Positions 56,372 to 64,000 of a stretch of 64,000 nt of DNA are shown here, one piece after another (within the stretch, counting starts at the first letter, position 1; every line of letters starts with the position of its first letter). The stretch is from assembly GCF_001855565.1 (NCBI RefSeq), contig NZ_MKCR01000027.1, forward strand, positions 372,001-436,000, read 5' to 3'. The notes beneath the pieces were generated by a model that was not told the origin of the DNA, searched no databases, and saw only the letters and a list, made by a program, of their open reading frames with translations. A program made the translations under genes and the position numbers. Source of the DNA: Chromobacterium amazonense (GTDB lineage Bacteria > Pseudomonadota > Gammaproteobacteria > Burkholderiales > Chromobacteriaceae).

Positions 56372-57106
56372 ATGTTTGCACGGGTCCGTCTGTTGCTCAT
56401 CATGTTGATCACGGCATTGCCTGCAATGGCGAGCAATCTGCAGGCCAGCAGGAATGGCGATTTTTCCCATTACACCTTGGCGTTGGCCTGGCAGCCAGGC
56501 TTCTGCAAGTTGAGCCAGTCCTGTCAAATGCCGCTGAATTCAGATGGCGCTTTAGGCCTGCTGGGTTTGTGGCCTTCCTTGCCAGCCAGCCTGCAAGAAC
56601 AAGGCGTCAACGATGAGAGTTGGCGGCTCAAAAGCTGTTTCTACTTCAGCCATAGCGTTGATGATCCGCAGTTATCCGAGGAGGTGCGGGCTCGGCTTGC
56701 CAGGGCGATTCCCAAATTATTGGATGACGATCTGATCAGCAGCGTGTTCGTCAAGCACGCCCAATGTTTCGGTTTCGCCGGCAATGATTATTTTGCGAAA
56801 GCGCTGCAATTGCGGCAGTCGGTGCTGGACAGCGCGTTCGGCAGTTATTTGAACAGCAAGCAAGGCTCAATGGTCGATCCGGCGGCGGTGCGACTCGCTT
56901 TTACCCAGGCTTTTGGCGCAGCCAGCGGAGCGGCGTTGAGCTTGCGCTGCCAACGCGACGCGCAGCAGCGCAATGTCTTGACCAGCCTGGAAATCCAGAT
57001 ATCCGCGCAAAGGCTGAATGCTTTTCCGGCAGAGGCTTCCTTATGGCATCCAGGCGGAGCGGAGGCGTCGGATACCTGCTATGGCACGATATGGATTGCT
57101 AACTGA
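56372..57106 (+). CDS. RNase T2-like protein lacking catalytic residues (probable pseudoenzyme)
   Basis: 244 residues, with a signal peptide MFARVRLLLIMLITALPAMA and the same length and layout as the paralogue upstream (TLALAWQPGFC, KSCFYFSHS, VKHAQCFGF). The CAS I His is replaced: LGLLGLWP has Leu64 where the sister has His64. In CAS II, SVFVKHAQC replaces HEYVKHAQC, so the Glu is Val125; only the last His (129) remains. Cysteines are kept, so the fold is probably intact. It should be inactive as a ribonuclease and may bind RNA, regulate its sister or have a new role. GGGAGCGGG precedes the ATG. Confidence 0.85.
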   Translation: MFARVRLLLIMLITALPAMASNLQASRNGDFSHYTLALAWQPGFCKLSQSCQMPLNSDGALGLLGLWPSLPASLQEQGVNDESWRLKSCFYFSHSVDDPQLSEEVRARLARAIPKLLDDDLISSVFVKHAQCFGFAGNDYFAKALQLRQSVLDSAFGSYLNSKQGSMVDPAAVRLAFTQAFGAASGAALSLRCQRDAQQRNVLTSLEIQISAQRLNAFPAEASLWHPGGAEASDTCYGTIWIAN

Positions 57107-57214
57107 GCAGCGCTGGCCCGGCGGGGCTGGGCGCGGCGCGACTGCAAGCGCCTCGATTCGGCGCAAAACGCATCCCGGCGCGACCACTCGGCAAACGTCG
57201 ACAGCCCCCAGGGT

Positions 57215-58081
57215 TCAATAGAAGCGCGCCTCGCCCTGCGGCCGGCTCTTGAAGCGCTTGTGCAGCCAGAAGTACTGGTCCGGAATTTCGCGGATGCGGT
57301 CTTCCAGGAAGGCGTTCATGCGGCGGGTGTCCGCCTCGATGTCTTCGCTCGGGTAGTTGTCCCAGGCCGGATAGAACTCCAGCTCGAAGCGGTCGCCGAC
57401 GCGGCGCGCGATCGCCGGCACGACTTTGGCGCGCGCCAGCTTGGCGATGCGTGCCATGCCGGTGATGGTGGCCGCCTTGACGCCGAAGAAGTCGACGAAC
57501 AGCGAATCGCGCACGCCGAAGTCCTGGTCCGGCAGATACAGGAAAGGCGCGTGGTCCTTGCGCATGGCCTTGATGATGGGGCGCAGGCCTTCCTGGCGCG
57601 ACACGATGTAGGCGTTGTCGTAGCGCTGGCGCCCGGCGTAGATTTGCTGGTCCAGCGCCTCGTTCTTCTGGTGCGAGTAAACGCTGACCAGCGGGATGTA
57701 TTGGTTCAGCGCGTAGACGCACATCTCGAAGCCGACGAAGTGCGGATAGAACAGGATCACGTCCTCGCCCTGGTCGCGCAGATCGGTGACGTAATGCAGG
57801 TTCTTGATGTTGACCAGATCGTCTATGCGCTTGGCAGAACTCCACCAGCACACGCCATATTCCAGCACCATCCGTATCATGTGTTGGCAGTTCTTGCGGA
57901 TCAGTCGACGGCGTTCCGCCTGCGGCATGTCCGGAAAGCACAGCCGCAGATTGATCAGACCGACGCGGCGGCGGCCGCGAGCCAGCAGGTAGGCGAGATT
58001 GCCTAGGCCGGCGGCGAGCAGGCCGATCGCGCGCATCGGCAGCAGGCGGATCAGCCACAGCAGGGCGAAAGCGAGTTTCAT
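57215..58081 (-). CDS. lpxL: Lipid A biosynthesis acyltransferase (LpxL/HtrB family)
   Basis: 288 residues. One N-terminal membrane segment (LLWLIRLLPMRAIGLLAAGL) is followed by the acyltransferase core with the H-x4-E motif in FYPHFVGFEMCVYAL, then YLPDQDFGVRDSLFVDFFG and the C-terminal QYFWLHKRFKSRP. It adds a secondary acyl chain to Kdo-lipid A from acyl-ACP. The start MKLAFALLWL at 58081 was chosen; it overlaps the stop of the next gene upstream (ATGA). Confidence 0.92.
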   Translation of the reverse strand: MKLAFALLWLIRLLPMRAIGLLAAGLGNLAYLLARGRRRVGLINLRLCFPDMPQAERRRLIRKNCQHMIRMVLEYGVCWWSSAKRIDDLVNIKNLHYVTDLRDQGEDVILFYPHFVGFEMCVYALNQYIPLVSVYSHQKNEALDQQIYAGRQRYDNAYIVSRQEGLRPIIKAMRKDHAPFLYLPDQDFGVRDSLFVDFFGVKAATITGMARIAKLARAKVVPAIARRVGDRFELEFYPAWDNYPSEDIEADTRRMNAFLEDRIREIPDQYFWLHKRFKSRPQGEARFY

Positions 58082-58971
58082 GCGAATCCTTGTTCTGCGT
58101 CCGGCCGGCTGACGCCGGGCGGGCATTTATAGCGGTTGTAGCTCCACAGGTACTGGCAGGGGAAGCGGCGGATCAGTTGTTCCACCTGGGCGTTCATCTG
58201 CGCGCAGTCTGTTTCCTTGTCGCCGGTGAACGGTTGCACCAATGGTTCGATATGCACGGCAAATCCCTGCCCGCCGGGCAGGCGTTCCCCGACGAAGAAC
58301 AGCGTGGTCACGCCGCTCATTTGCGCCAGGCGCGGCACCAGCGTCATGGTGTAGGCCGGTCGGCCGAAGAACGGCGCCCAGATGCCTTCGCCGTTGCCGG
58401 GCACTTGGTCGGGCAGGATGATGGTGGCCTCGCCGGATTTCAAGGCTTTCATCAGCACGCGCACCCCGGCAGCCGTGGCCGGCGCGGTTTTGCCTTTGCC
58501 GCGGGCCCGGCCGGCCTGCATAACCGGCTCCAGCCACTGCAGCTTGGGCGGGCGGTACATGGCGGTCAGCGGGAAGGGCAGTCGGGAGCTGATATAACGT
58601 CCGGCGATATCGTAGCTGCCTAAGTGCGGAGTTACGAATATAATACCGTTGCCCAGAGCCAGCGCCTGCTCCACATGCTCCCAGCCTTCGCAACGCTTCA
58701 CCATGGCGGCGATGTCTTCCGGACGGCGGCACCAGGCGATGGCCAGCTCCAGCGCTCCCTTGCCGGTTTCGGCCGCGCTTTGTTTGACTTTGGCTGGTAA
58801 AACCGGATAATTTTCGAAGATTTTACTAGAACTTAGATTCTCCCGCAGCCTAGCGGCGAAGCCGGGGGACGCAAGATAAGTCAGTCGCCCCAGAGCGGCA
58901 CCCAAACCTTGTAGCCAGGATAAGGGGAGGTGCGCCAGGACAGACAGTAGTAAATGGACTAGCTTGGACAT
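58078..58971 (-). CDS. Second lysophospholipid/lipid A acyltransferase (LpxL/LpxM family)
   Basis: 297 residues starting MSKLVHLLLSVLAHLPLSWL. The core has TPHLGSYDIAGRYISS (H-x4-D motif), then ILPDQVPGNGEGIWAPFFGRP and the C-terminal QYLWSYNRYKCPPG. It is a paralogue of the adjacent gene and the two overlap by four bases, so they are translated together and presumably add the two secondary chains of lipid A. The gene is divergent from metK, with only 76 bp between the start codons. Confidence 0.9.
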   Translation of the reverse strand: MSKLVHLLLSVLAHLPLSWLQGLGAALGRLTYLASPGFAARLRENLSSSKIFENYPVLPAKVKQSAAETGKGALELAIAWCRRPEDIAAMVKRCEGWEHVEQALALGNGIIFVTPHLGSYDIAGRYISSRLPFPLTAMYRPPKLQWLEPVMQAGRARGKGKTAPATAAGVRVLMKALKSGEATIILPDQVPGNGEGIWAPFFGRPAYTMTLVPRLAQMSGVTTLFFVGERLPGGQGFAVHIEPLVQPFTGDKETDCAQMNAQVEQLIRRFPCQYLWSYNRYKCPPGVSRPDAEQGFA

Positions 58972-59047
58972 GAGCTCAGCAGTCTGGGTCTGAAAGCGGC
59001 CTATTTTATCACCACAGGGTTTTGTATTTTTTGGGAACGCAGAATAA

Positions 59048-60217
59048 ATGAGTGAATACCTGTTTACCTCGGAATCCGTATCCGAAGGCCACCCGGACAA
59101 AGTCGCCGACCAGATCTCCGACGCCATCCTCGACGCCATCCTGCGCGAGGACAAGCACGCCCGCGTAGCGGCGGAAACGCTGGTCAACACCGGCCTGGTG
59201 GTGCTGGCAGGCGAGATCACCACCACCGCCAACGTCGACTACATCAAGATCGCGCGCGAAACCATCAAGCGTATCGGCTACGACGATTCGGAATTGGGCT
59301 TCGATTACCGCGGCTGCGCGGTGATGGCCTGCTACGACAAGCAATCGCCGGATATCGCCCAGGGCGTCAACGAAGGCGAAGGCCTGGATCTGAATCAGGG
59401 CGCAGGCGACCAGGGCCTGATGTTCGGCTACGCCTGCGACGAAACCCCGACGCTGATGCCGTTCCCGATCTACTACGCACACCGCCTGGTGCAGCGCCAG
59501 GCCGAACTGCGCAAGGACGGCCGGCTGCCGTGGCTGCGTCCGGACGCCAAGAGCCAGATCACTTGCGTGTACGACGGCGCCACCGGCCTGCCCAAGCGCA
59601 TCGACACCGTGGTGCTGTCCACCCAGCATACCCCGGACATCGACCACAAGACGCTGACCGAGGCGGTGATCGAAGACATCATCAAGCCGGTGCTGCCGCC
59701 TGAAATGATCACCGCGGAAACCAAGTTCCTGATCAACCCGACCGGCCGCTTCGTCATCGGCGGTCCGCAAGGCGATTGCGGCCTGACCGGCCGCAAGATC
59801 ATCGTCGACACCTACGGCGGCGCGGCTCCGCACGGCGGCGGCGCGTTCTCCGGCAAGGATCCGTCCAAGGTGGACCGCTCCGCCGCTTATGCCGGCCGCT
59901 ACGTGGCGAAGAACATCGTCGCGGCCGGTCTGGCGCGCCAGTGCCAGATCCAGGTTTCCTACGCCATCGGCGTGGCGGAGCCGACCTCGATCTCGGTCGA
60001 CACCTTCGGCACCAACACCATTCCGAACGAGAAGATCGTGGAACTGGTGAAGAAGCACTTCGACCTGCGTCCGAAGGGCATCATCCAGATGCTGGACCTG
60101 CTGCGTCCGATCTACGGCAAGACCGCCGCTTACGGCCACTTCGGCCGCGAAGAGCCGGAATTCAGCTGGGAACGCACCGACAAGGTGGAGGCGCTGCGCG
60201 CCGATGCCGGCCTGTAA
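59048..60217 (+). CDS. metK: S-adenosylmethionine synthase
   Basis: 389 residues. [18 protein letters not shown], then [12 protein letters not shown] and [20 protein letters not shown] carry the ATP-, methionine- and phosphate-binding residues. It makes SAM from methionine and ATP. No SAM riboswitch is visible in the 76 bp upstream. ahcY follows after a terminator and an SAH riboswitch. Confidence 0.98.
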   Translation: MSEYLFTSESVSEGHPDKVADQISDAILDAILREDKHARVAAETLVNTGLVVLAGEITTTANVDYIKIARETIKRIGYDDSELGFDYRGCAVMACYDKQSPDIAQGVNEGEGLDLNQGAGDQGLMFGYACDETPTLMPFPIYYAHRLVQRQAELRKDGRLPWLRPDAKSQITCVYDGATGLPKRIDTVVLSTQHTPDIDHKTLTEAVIEDIIKPVLPPEMITAETKFLINPTGRFVIGGPQGDCGLTGRKIIVDTYGGAAPHGGGAFSGKDPSKVDRSAAYAGRYVAKNIVAAGLARQCQIQVSYAIGVAEPTSISVDTFGTNTIPNEKIVELVKKHFDLRPKGIIQMLDLLRPIYGKTAAYGHFGREEPEFSWERTDKVEALRADAGL

Positions 60218-60241
60218 GCGCCGAATCTGTCGAGGGACTGC

Positions 60242-60272
60242 AAAACCGCCTGCTCGCGCAGGCGGTTTTTTC
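60242..60272 (+). terminator. Terminator after metK
   Basis: AAAACCGCCTGC, loop TCGC, GCAGGCGGTTTTTT: a strong intrinsic terminator 24 bases after the metK stop. Confidence 0.93.
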
Positions 60273-60616
60273 ATATGTTTTTAAAAAATGGAATCGCCCC
60301 GCGCCTGGCGGCTCTAGCGAGCATTCGCGGGATATCCTGCCATTTGTCGCCGGGCGGGAAATCTTGGCATCGACCCTGGCGATGGATGGCTCGCGTAACG
60401 CGCCAACATGACAACGCCTGCATTTTCCGCGCGGACTAGGTATAATTACCCGGCATGCCGAGGGGCGCTGCGAGGAGGGTGTTCTCCCCAGGCTTGGCGT
60501 GCCGCCTGCCGTCCGGCGGGCGAGGCAACGGCGCTCACCTGACTCATGACCGTGGCGGGCATGGGATGACGGGTGGGCCGCATCCTGCCTGGCCGCGTGA
60601 ACAAGGATGCTTCACG
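60273..60616 (+). other. metK-ahcY intergenic region, right part
   Basis: 344 bp. The first 165 bp show nothing recognisable. A -10 box, TATAAT, lies at 60441-60446 without a clear -35. From 60457 the SAH riboswitch occupies most of the leader of ahcY; the last 75 bases run to the ahcY start codon. Confidence 0.6.
60457..60540 (+). ncRNA. SAH riboswitch (ahcY leader)
   Basis: The sequence has the conserved blocks of the S-adenosylhomocysteine riboswitch: CCGAGGGGCGCTGCGAGG at the 5' side, CCCAGGCTTGGCG in the middle and GGCAACGGCGCTCACC at the 3' side, whose GGCGC elements pair. This class is found in front of ahcY in beta- and gammaproteobacteria and turns expression on when SAH is high. 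TATAAT ends 11 bases upstream, so the aptamer begins at or near the transcript start. Confidence 0.9.
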
Positions 60617-62017
60617 ATGGCTGATTTCTCCGATTATCACGTAGCAGATTTCTCCCTTGCCGGCTGGGGCCGCAAGGAGCTGAACATCGCCGAAACCGAA
60701 ATGCCGGGCCTGATGGCGATCCGCGACGAGTATCGCTCCACACAGCCGCTGCGCGGCGCGCGCATCGCGGGCAGCCTGCACATGACGGTGCAGACCGCGG
60801 TGCTGATCGAAACGCTGACGGCGCTGGGCGCGCAAGTGCGCTGGGCGTCGTGCAATATCTTCTCCACCCAGGACCACGCCGCCGCGGCCATCGCCGCCGC
60901 CGGCATCCCGGTGTTCGCCTTCAAGGGCGAGAGCCTGGACGAATACTGGGAGTTCAGCCACAAGATCTTCGAGTGGCCCGAAGGCCAGCCGGCCAATATG
61001 ATCCTGGACGACGGCGGCGACGCCACCTTGCTCTTGATGCTGGGCAGCAAGGCGGAGAAGGACATCGGCGTCATCGCCCATCCCACCAACGAGGAAGAAA
61101 CCGCGCTGTTCGCCTCGATCAAGCGCCATCTGGCCATCGACCCGCAGTGGTATTCCAAGCGCCTGCAGCACATTCAGGGCGTGACTGAGGAAACCACCAC
61201 CGGCGTGCACCGCTTGTACCAGCTGGAAAAAGACGGCCATCTGCCGTTCCCGGCGATCAACGTCAACGACTCCGTCACCAAGTCCAAGTTCGACAATCTG
61301 TACGGCTGCCGCGAAAGCCTGGTGGACGGCATCAAGCGCGCCACCGACGTCATGATCGCCGGCAAGGTGGCGGTGGTGCTGGGCTATGGCGACGTGGGCA
61401 AGGGCTGCGCGCAGAGCCTGCGCGGCCTGGGCGCCACCGTCTGGGTGACGGAAATCGACCCGATCTGCGCGCTGCAGGCGGCGATGGAAGGCTACCGCGT
61501 GGTGCGCATGGACGAAGTGGCCGACCAGGCTGACATCTTCGTCACCGCCACCGGCAACGTCGGCGTGATCACGCACGAGCACATGAAGAAGATGCGCCAC
61601 AATGCCATCGTCTGCAATATCGGCCACTTCGACAGCGAGATCGAAGTCGCCAGCCTGCGTCAGCACCAGTGGGAAAACATCAAGCCGCAGGTCGATCACA
61701 TCATCTTCCCGGACGGCAAACGCATCATTCTGCTGGCGGAAGGCCGCCTGGTGAACCTCGGCTGCGCAACCGGCCACCCCAGCTTCGTGATGTCCAACAG
61801 CTTCACCAACCAGGTGCTGGCGCAGATCGAGCTGTTCGCCAACGGCCAGAAGTACGACAAAAAAGTGTACGTGCTGCCCAAGCATCTGGACGAGAAAGTG
61901 GCGCGGCTGCACCTGGCGCGCATCGGCGCGCGGTTGACCGAGCTGTCCGATCAGCAGGCCGCTTACATCAGCGTGCCCAAGCAAGGGCCTTATAAGCCGG
62001 ATCACTATCGTTATTGA
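60617..62017 (+). CDS. ahcY: Adenosylhomocysteinase
   Basis: 466 residues. [17 protein letters not shown] and [15 protein letters not shown] are substrate-side motifs, [20 protein letters not shown] binds NAD, and the C-terminus KPDHYRY completes the neighbouring subunit's NAD site. It splits SAH into adenosine and homocysteine. The ATG at 60617 gives the family N-terminus ([11 protein letters not shown]); the frame open upstream is riboswitch sequence. Confidence 0.97.
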   Translation: MADFSDYHVADFSLAGWGRKELNIAETEMPGLMAIRDEYRSTQPLRGARIAGSLHMTVQTAVLIETLTALGAQVRWASCNIFSTQDHAAAAIAAAGIPVFAFKGESLDEYWEFSHKIFEWPEGQPANMILDDGGDATLLLMLGSKAEKDIGVIAHPTNEEETALFASIKRHLAIDPQWYSKRLQHIQGVTEETTTGVHRLYQLEKDGHLPFPAINVNDSVTKSKFDNLYGCRESLVDGIKRATDVMIAGKVAVVLGYGDVGKGCAQSLRGLGATVWVTEIDPICALQAAMEGYRVVRMDEVADQADIFVTATGNVGVITHEHMKKMRHNAIVCNIGHFDSEIEVASLRQHQWENIKPQVDHIIFPDGKRIILLAEGRLVNLGCATGHPSFVMSNSFTNQVLAQIELFANGQKYDKKVYVLPKHLDEKVARLHLARIGARLTELSDQQAAYISVPKQGPYKPDHYRY

Positions 62018-62035
62018 TTTTTGAACCAAGCCGAA

Positions 62036-62078
62036 ACGGACAGCCACCCATAGAATGGTGCTGTCCGTTTTTTTCGGG
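62036..62078 (+). terminator. Terminator between ahcY and metF
   Basis: ACGGACAGC and GCTGTCCGT form the stem, with an inner CACC/GGTG pair, followed by seven T. metF must therefore have some transcription start of its own or depend on read-through. Confidence 0.88.
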
Positions 62079-62148
62079 CCCGCGCAAGCAACGGCACCCA
62101 GAGGCCGGCAATGACAAGATAGCCAGGACAGCGATAGAGAGGATCACG

Positions 62149-62985
62149 ATGACACAAACGCCGCGCACCTTCAGTTTTGAATTCTTTCCGCCGAAAACGC
62201 CGGAAGGCGTGGCCAAGCTGCGCACCACCCGCCAGCAGCTGGCGCAGTTCAAGCCGCAGTTTTTCTCGGTGACCTTCGGCGCCGGCGGAACCACCCGCGA
62301 CGGCACCCTGTCTACCGTGCTAGAAATCCGCAGCGAAGGGCAGGCCGCCGCGCCGCACCTGTCCTGCGTGGGCTCCACCCGGGAAAACATCGCCGCCATC
62401 CTCAATGAGTACCGCGGCAACGGCATCCGCCACCTGGTGGCGCTGCGCGGCGATATCCCGTCCGGCATGGTGGGCGCTGGCGAGTTCCGTTACGCCAACG
62501 AGCTGGTGGAGTTCATCCGCGCCGAGCACGGTGATCATTTCCACATCGAGGTGGCGGCCTATCCGGAGTTCCATCCGCAGGCCCGCTCGGCCGATGACGA
62601 TCTGGATAATTTCGTGCGCAAGGTGCGCGCCGGAGCCGACTCCGCCATCACCCAGTATTTCTTCAACGCCGACAGCTATTTCCGCTTCGTCGATGAAATC
62701 CGCGCCCGCGGACTGGACATCCCCATCGTGCCCGGTATCATGCCGATTTCCAATTTTGGCCAGCTGTGCCGCTTCTCCGACATGTGCGGAGCGGAAGTGC
62801 CGCGCTGGCTGCGCCTGCGCATGCAGGCCTATTACGACGATACCGCGTCCATCCGCGCGCTGGGGCTGGACGTGGTGACCGAGCTGTGCGACCGGCTGCT
62901 GCAAGGCGGCGCGCCGGGGCTGCATTTTTACACATTGAACCAGGCGGGCCTGGTCTCCACCATCTGGCAGAGGCTGGGCCTGTGA
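62149..62985 (+). CDS. metF: 5,10-methylenetetrahydrofolate reductase
   Basis: 278 residues. [13 protein letters not shown] holds the catalytic Glu, and [13 protein letters not shown] and [11 protein letters not shown] are FAD- and folate-binding motifs. It provides methyl-THF for methionine synthesis from the homocysteine made by AhcY. AGAGAGGATC precedes the ATG at 62149. Confidence 0.96.
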   Translation: MTQTPRTFSFEFFPPKTPEGVAKLRTTRQQLAQFKPQFFSVTFGAGGTTRDGTLSTVLEIRSEGQAAAPHLSCVGSTRENIAAILNEYRGNGIRHLVALRGDIPSGMVGAGEFRYANELVEFIRAEHGDHFHIEVAAYPEFHPQARSADDDLDNFVRKVRAGADSAITQYFFNADSYFRFVDEIRARGLDIPIVPGIMPISNFGQLCRFSDMCGAEVPRWLRLRMQAYYDDTASIRALGLDVVTELCDRLLQGGAPGLHFYTLNQAGLVSTIWQRLGL

Positions 62986-63037
62986 CGGCGTGCGGGCGGC
63001 ATGGGCCGCCCGCTGCCGTGAACGAACAGGGGCGCCT

Positions 63038-63583
63038 ATGCAAGACACATTGAGTATCCAGAATCCGCAGAGAAAATCGCTGCTCGGCCAAATCATTTTC
63101 AGCAGTCGCTGGCTGCAATTGCCCATCTATCTGGGTTTGATCGTGGTGCAGGGCGTCTACGCCTGGAAATTCCTGGCCCAGCTGTGGGAGCTGCTGGAAG
63201 GGCTGAATCACTTGACCGAGACCGACATCATGCTGGCGGTGCTGGGGTTGATCGATGTGGTGATGATCGCCAACCTGCTGGTGATGGTGACGGTGGGCGG
63301 TTATGAAACCTTCGTGTCGCGCCTGCGCATCGACACCCATCCGGACCAGCCGGAATGGCTGGACCACGTCAACGCCTCGGTGCTGAAAGTGAAGCTGTCG
63401 ATGGCCATCATCAGCATCTCGTCCATCCACCTGCTGCAAACCTTCATCAACGCCAGCCGCATCGACGAGCACACCATCAAGTGGCAGCTGTTTTTGCATC
63501 TGGCCTTCCTGCTGTCCGCCGCGGCCATCGCCTATACCGACAAGCTGCTGGCCAGCGCGACGGCGCAGCACCAGCGGCACTGA
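63038..63583 (+). CDS. UPF0114 (YqhA-type) membrane protein
   Basis: 181 residues with about four transmembrane segments. [47 protein letters not shown] and [19 protein letters not shown] match the UPF0114/TIGR00645 family. The function is unknown. It lies 52 bases after metF but probably has no functional link to it. Confidence 0.9.
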   Translation: MQDTLSIQNPQRKSLLGQIIFSSRWLQLPIYLGLIVVQGVYAWKFLAQLWELLEGLNHLTETDIMLAVLGLIDVVMIANLLVMVTVGGYETFVSRLRIDTHPDQPEWLDHVNASVLKVKLSMAIISISSIHLLQTFINASRIDEHTIKWQLFLHLAFLLSAAAIAYTDKLLASATAQHQRH

Positions 63584-63597
63584 ACGGAATCCTAACA

Positions 63598-63629
63598 AGC
63601 AAAACGGCCCGTGCAGGGCCGTTTTGCAT
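63598..63629. terminator. Bidirectional terminator
   Basis: GCAAAACGGCCC, loop GTGCA, GGGCCGTTTTGC. A and T runs on both sides let it stop the UPF0114 gene and the convergent Lrp-type gene. Confidence 0.88.
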
Positions 63630-63645
63630 ATTGCGCGGGGCGTGA

Positions 63646-64000
63646 TCACATGCCGCGCATCTGTCCCAAGGGCAGCGCGGTGGTGCGCTTGATCTCCTTC
63701 AGCACGAAGCTGGATTTGACGTCCTCCACGCCGGGGTGCTGCAGCAGCTCATCCATCACGAAGCGCGAGAAGTGCTCCATGTCTTCAAAGTACACCTGCA
63801 GCAGATAGTCCATTTCGCCGGTCATGGCGAAGCAGTTGATGACTTCCGGCCAGTTCTGCACTGCCTCGATGAAGCTTTGCAGGTGCATATTGCCGCGCTT
63901 TTCCAGCGTCACTCGCACCCAGGCCTGCAGGCCCAGACCGATATGCGCAGGATCGAGCAGCGCCACGTATTGGCGGATCACGCCGGACTCTTCCAGTTGC
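63646..64000 (-). CDS. Lrp/AsnC family regulator, N-terminus outside window
   Basis: 118 residues of the C-terminal part are present and the frame is open to the window edge: QLEESGVIRQYVALLDPAHIG is the junction between the helix-turn-helix and the ligand-binding domain, then WPEVINCFAMTGEMDYLLQVYF and FVLKEIKRTTALPL match the RAM domain. An internal ATG at 63981 is not the real start. Lrp-type regulators respond to amino acids; the target is unknown. Confidence 0.93.
   Translation of the reverse strand, partial: QLEESGVIRQYVALLDPAHIGLGLQAWVRVTLEKRGNMHLQSFIEAVQNWPEVINCFAMTGEMDYLLQVYFEDMEHFSRFVMDELLQHPGVEDVKSSFVLKEIKRTTALPLGQMRGM

Noticed and set aside
58972-59047. A SAM riboswitch in front of metK
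   Set aside because: The 76-bp gap is too short and lacks any of the conserved SAM-I, SAM-II or SAM-IV blocks.

Overview
The window is GC-rich chromosomal DNA from a betaproteobacterium, most likely a Chromobacterium or close relative in the Neisseriales. Evidence for this includes the order tpiA-secG-tRNA-Leu-nuoA-N with a DUF2818 gene at its end, an SAH riboswitch in front of ahcY, a PhaM-type granule protein, a MaeB-type malic enzyme and a dctPQM TRAP transporter. The genus is an inference from gene content and sequence character; no search was run.

Layout. 1-4102 (minus strand): a cut-off D-Ala-D-Ala dipeptidase-like gene, a cupin, a small Cys-rich protein, a glutathione S-transferase, a sodium:solute symporter with its DUF485 partner, and a GNAT acetyltransferase. 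4274-6247: a Tat-exported phospholipase C. 6361-9795: dnaE. 9913-15923: a flavin reductase-like protein, a VirK/DUF535 protein, an ArnT-like glycosyltransferase coupled to phaM, and maeB. 16075-21569: dctM, dctQ and dctP with a divergent sensor kinase. 21595-24331: tRNA-Ala(CGC) followed by a wrecked mobile region (5' piece of a tyrosine integrase, an IS3-family element, the 3' piece of an IS5-family element, about 550 bp without genes), ending at dusA. 25477-33124: a polyamine-binding-type protein, rdgB-hemW-ridA, DUF4124-phzF, a DUF2147 protein and recG. 33322-38805: pit and pstSCAB (minus). 38976-55018: tpiA, secG, tRNA-Leu(GAG), the 14-gene complex I operon and DUF2818. 55290-57106: two tandem RNase T2 paralogues. 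57215-58971: two overlapping lipid A acyltransferase genes. 59048-62985: the S-adenosylmethionine cycle genes metK, ahcY (with SAH riboswitch) and metF. 63038-64000: a UPF0114 membrane protein and a cut-off Lrp/AsnC regulator.

The most interesting signals are not the genes. First, two 122-bp copies of the same short element, with perfect 18-bp terminal inverted repeats, differ at a single base (28821-28942 and, inverted, 55058-55179). Each is flanked by an 11-13 bp target duplication, and each sits in the loop of a rho-independent terminator (after ridA and after the nuo operon). The element also carries its own terminator-like hairpin, so it looks like an IS4-type MITE that lands in terminators and replaces their function. 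Second, the second RNase T2 paralogue has lost two of the three catalytic residues and is probably a pseudoenzyme encoded beside its active sister. Other items are an internal terminator between dctP and dctQ, two terminators in front of nuoA, REP-like hairpins, and a possibly leaderless recG.
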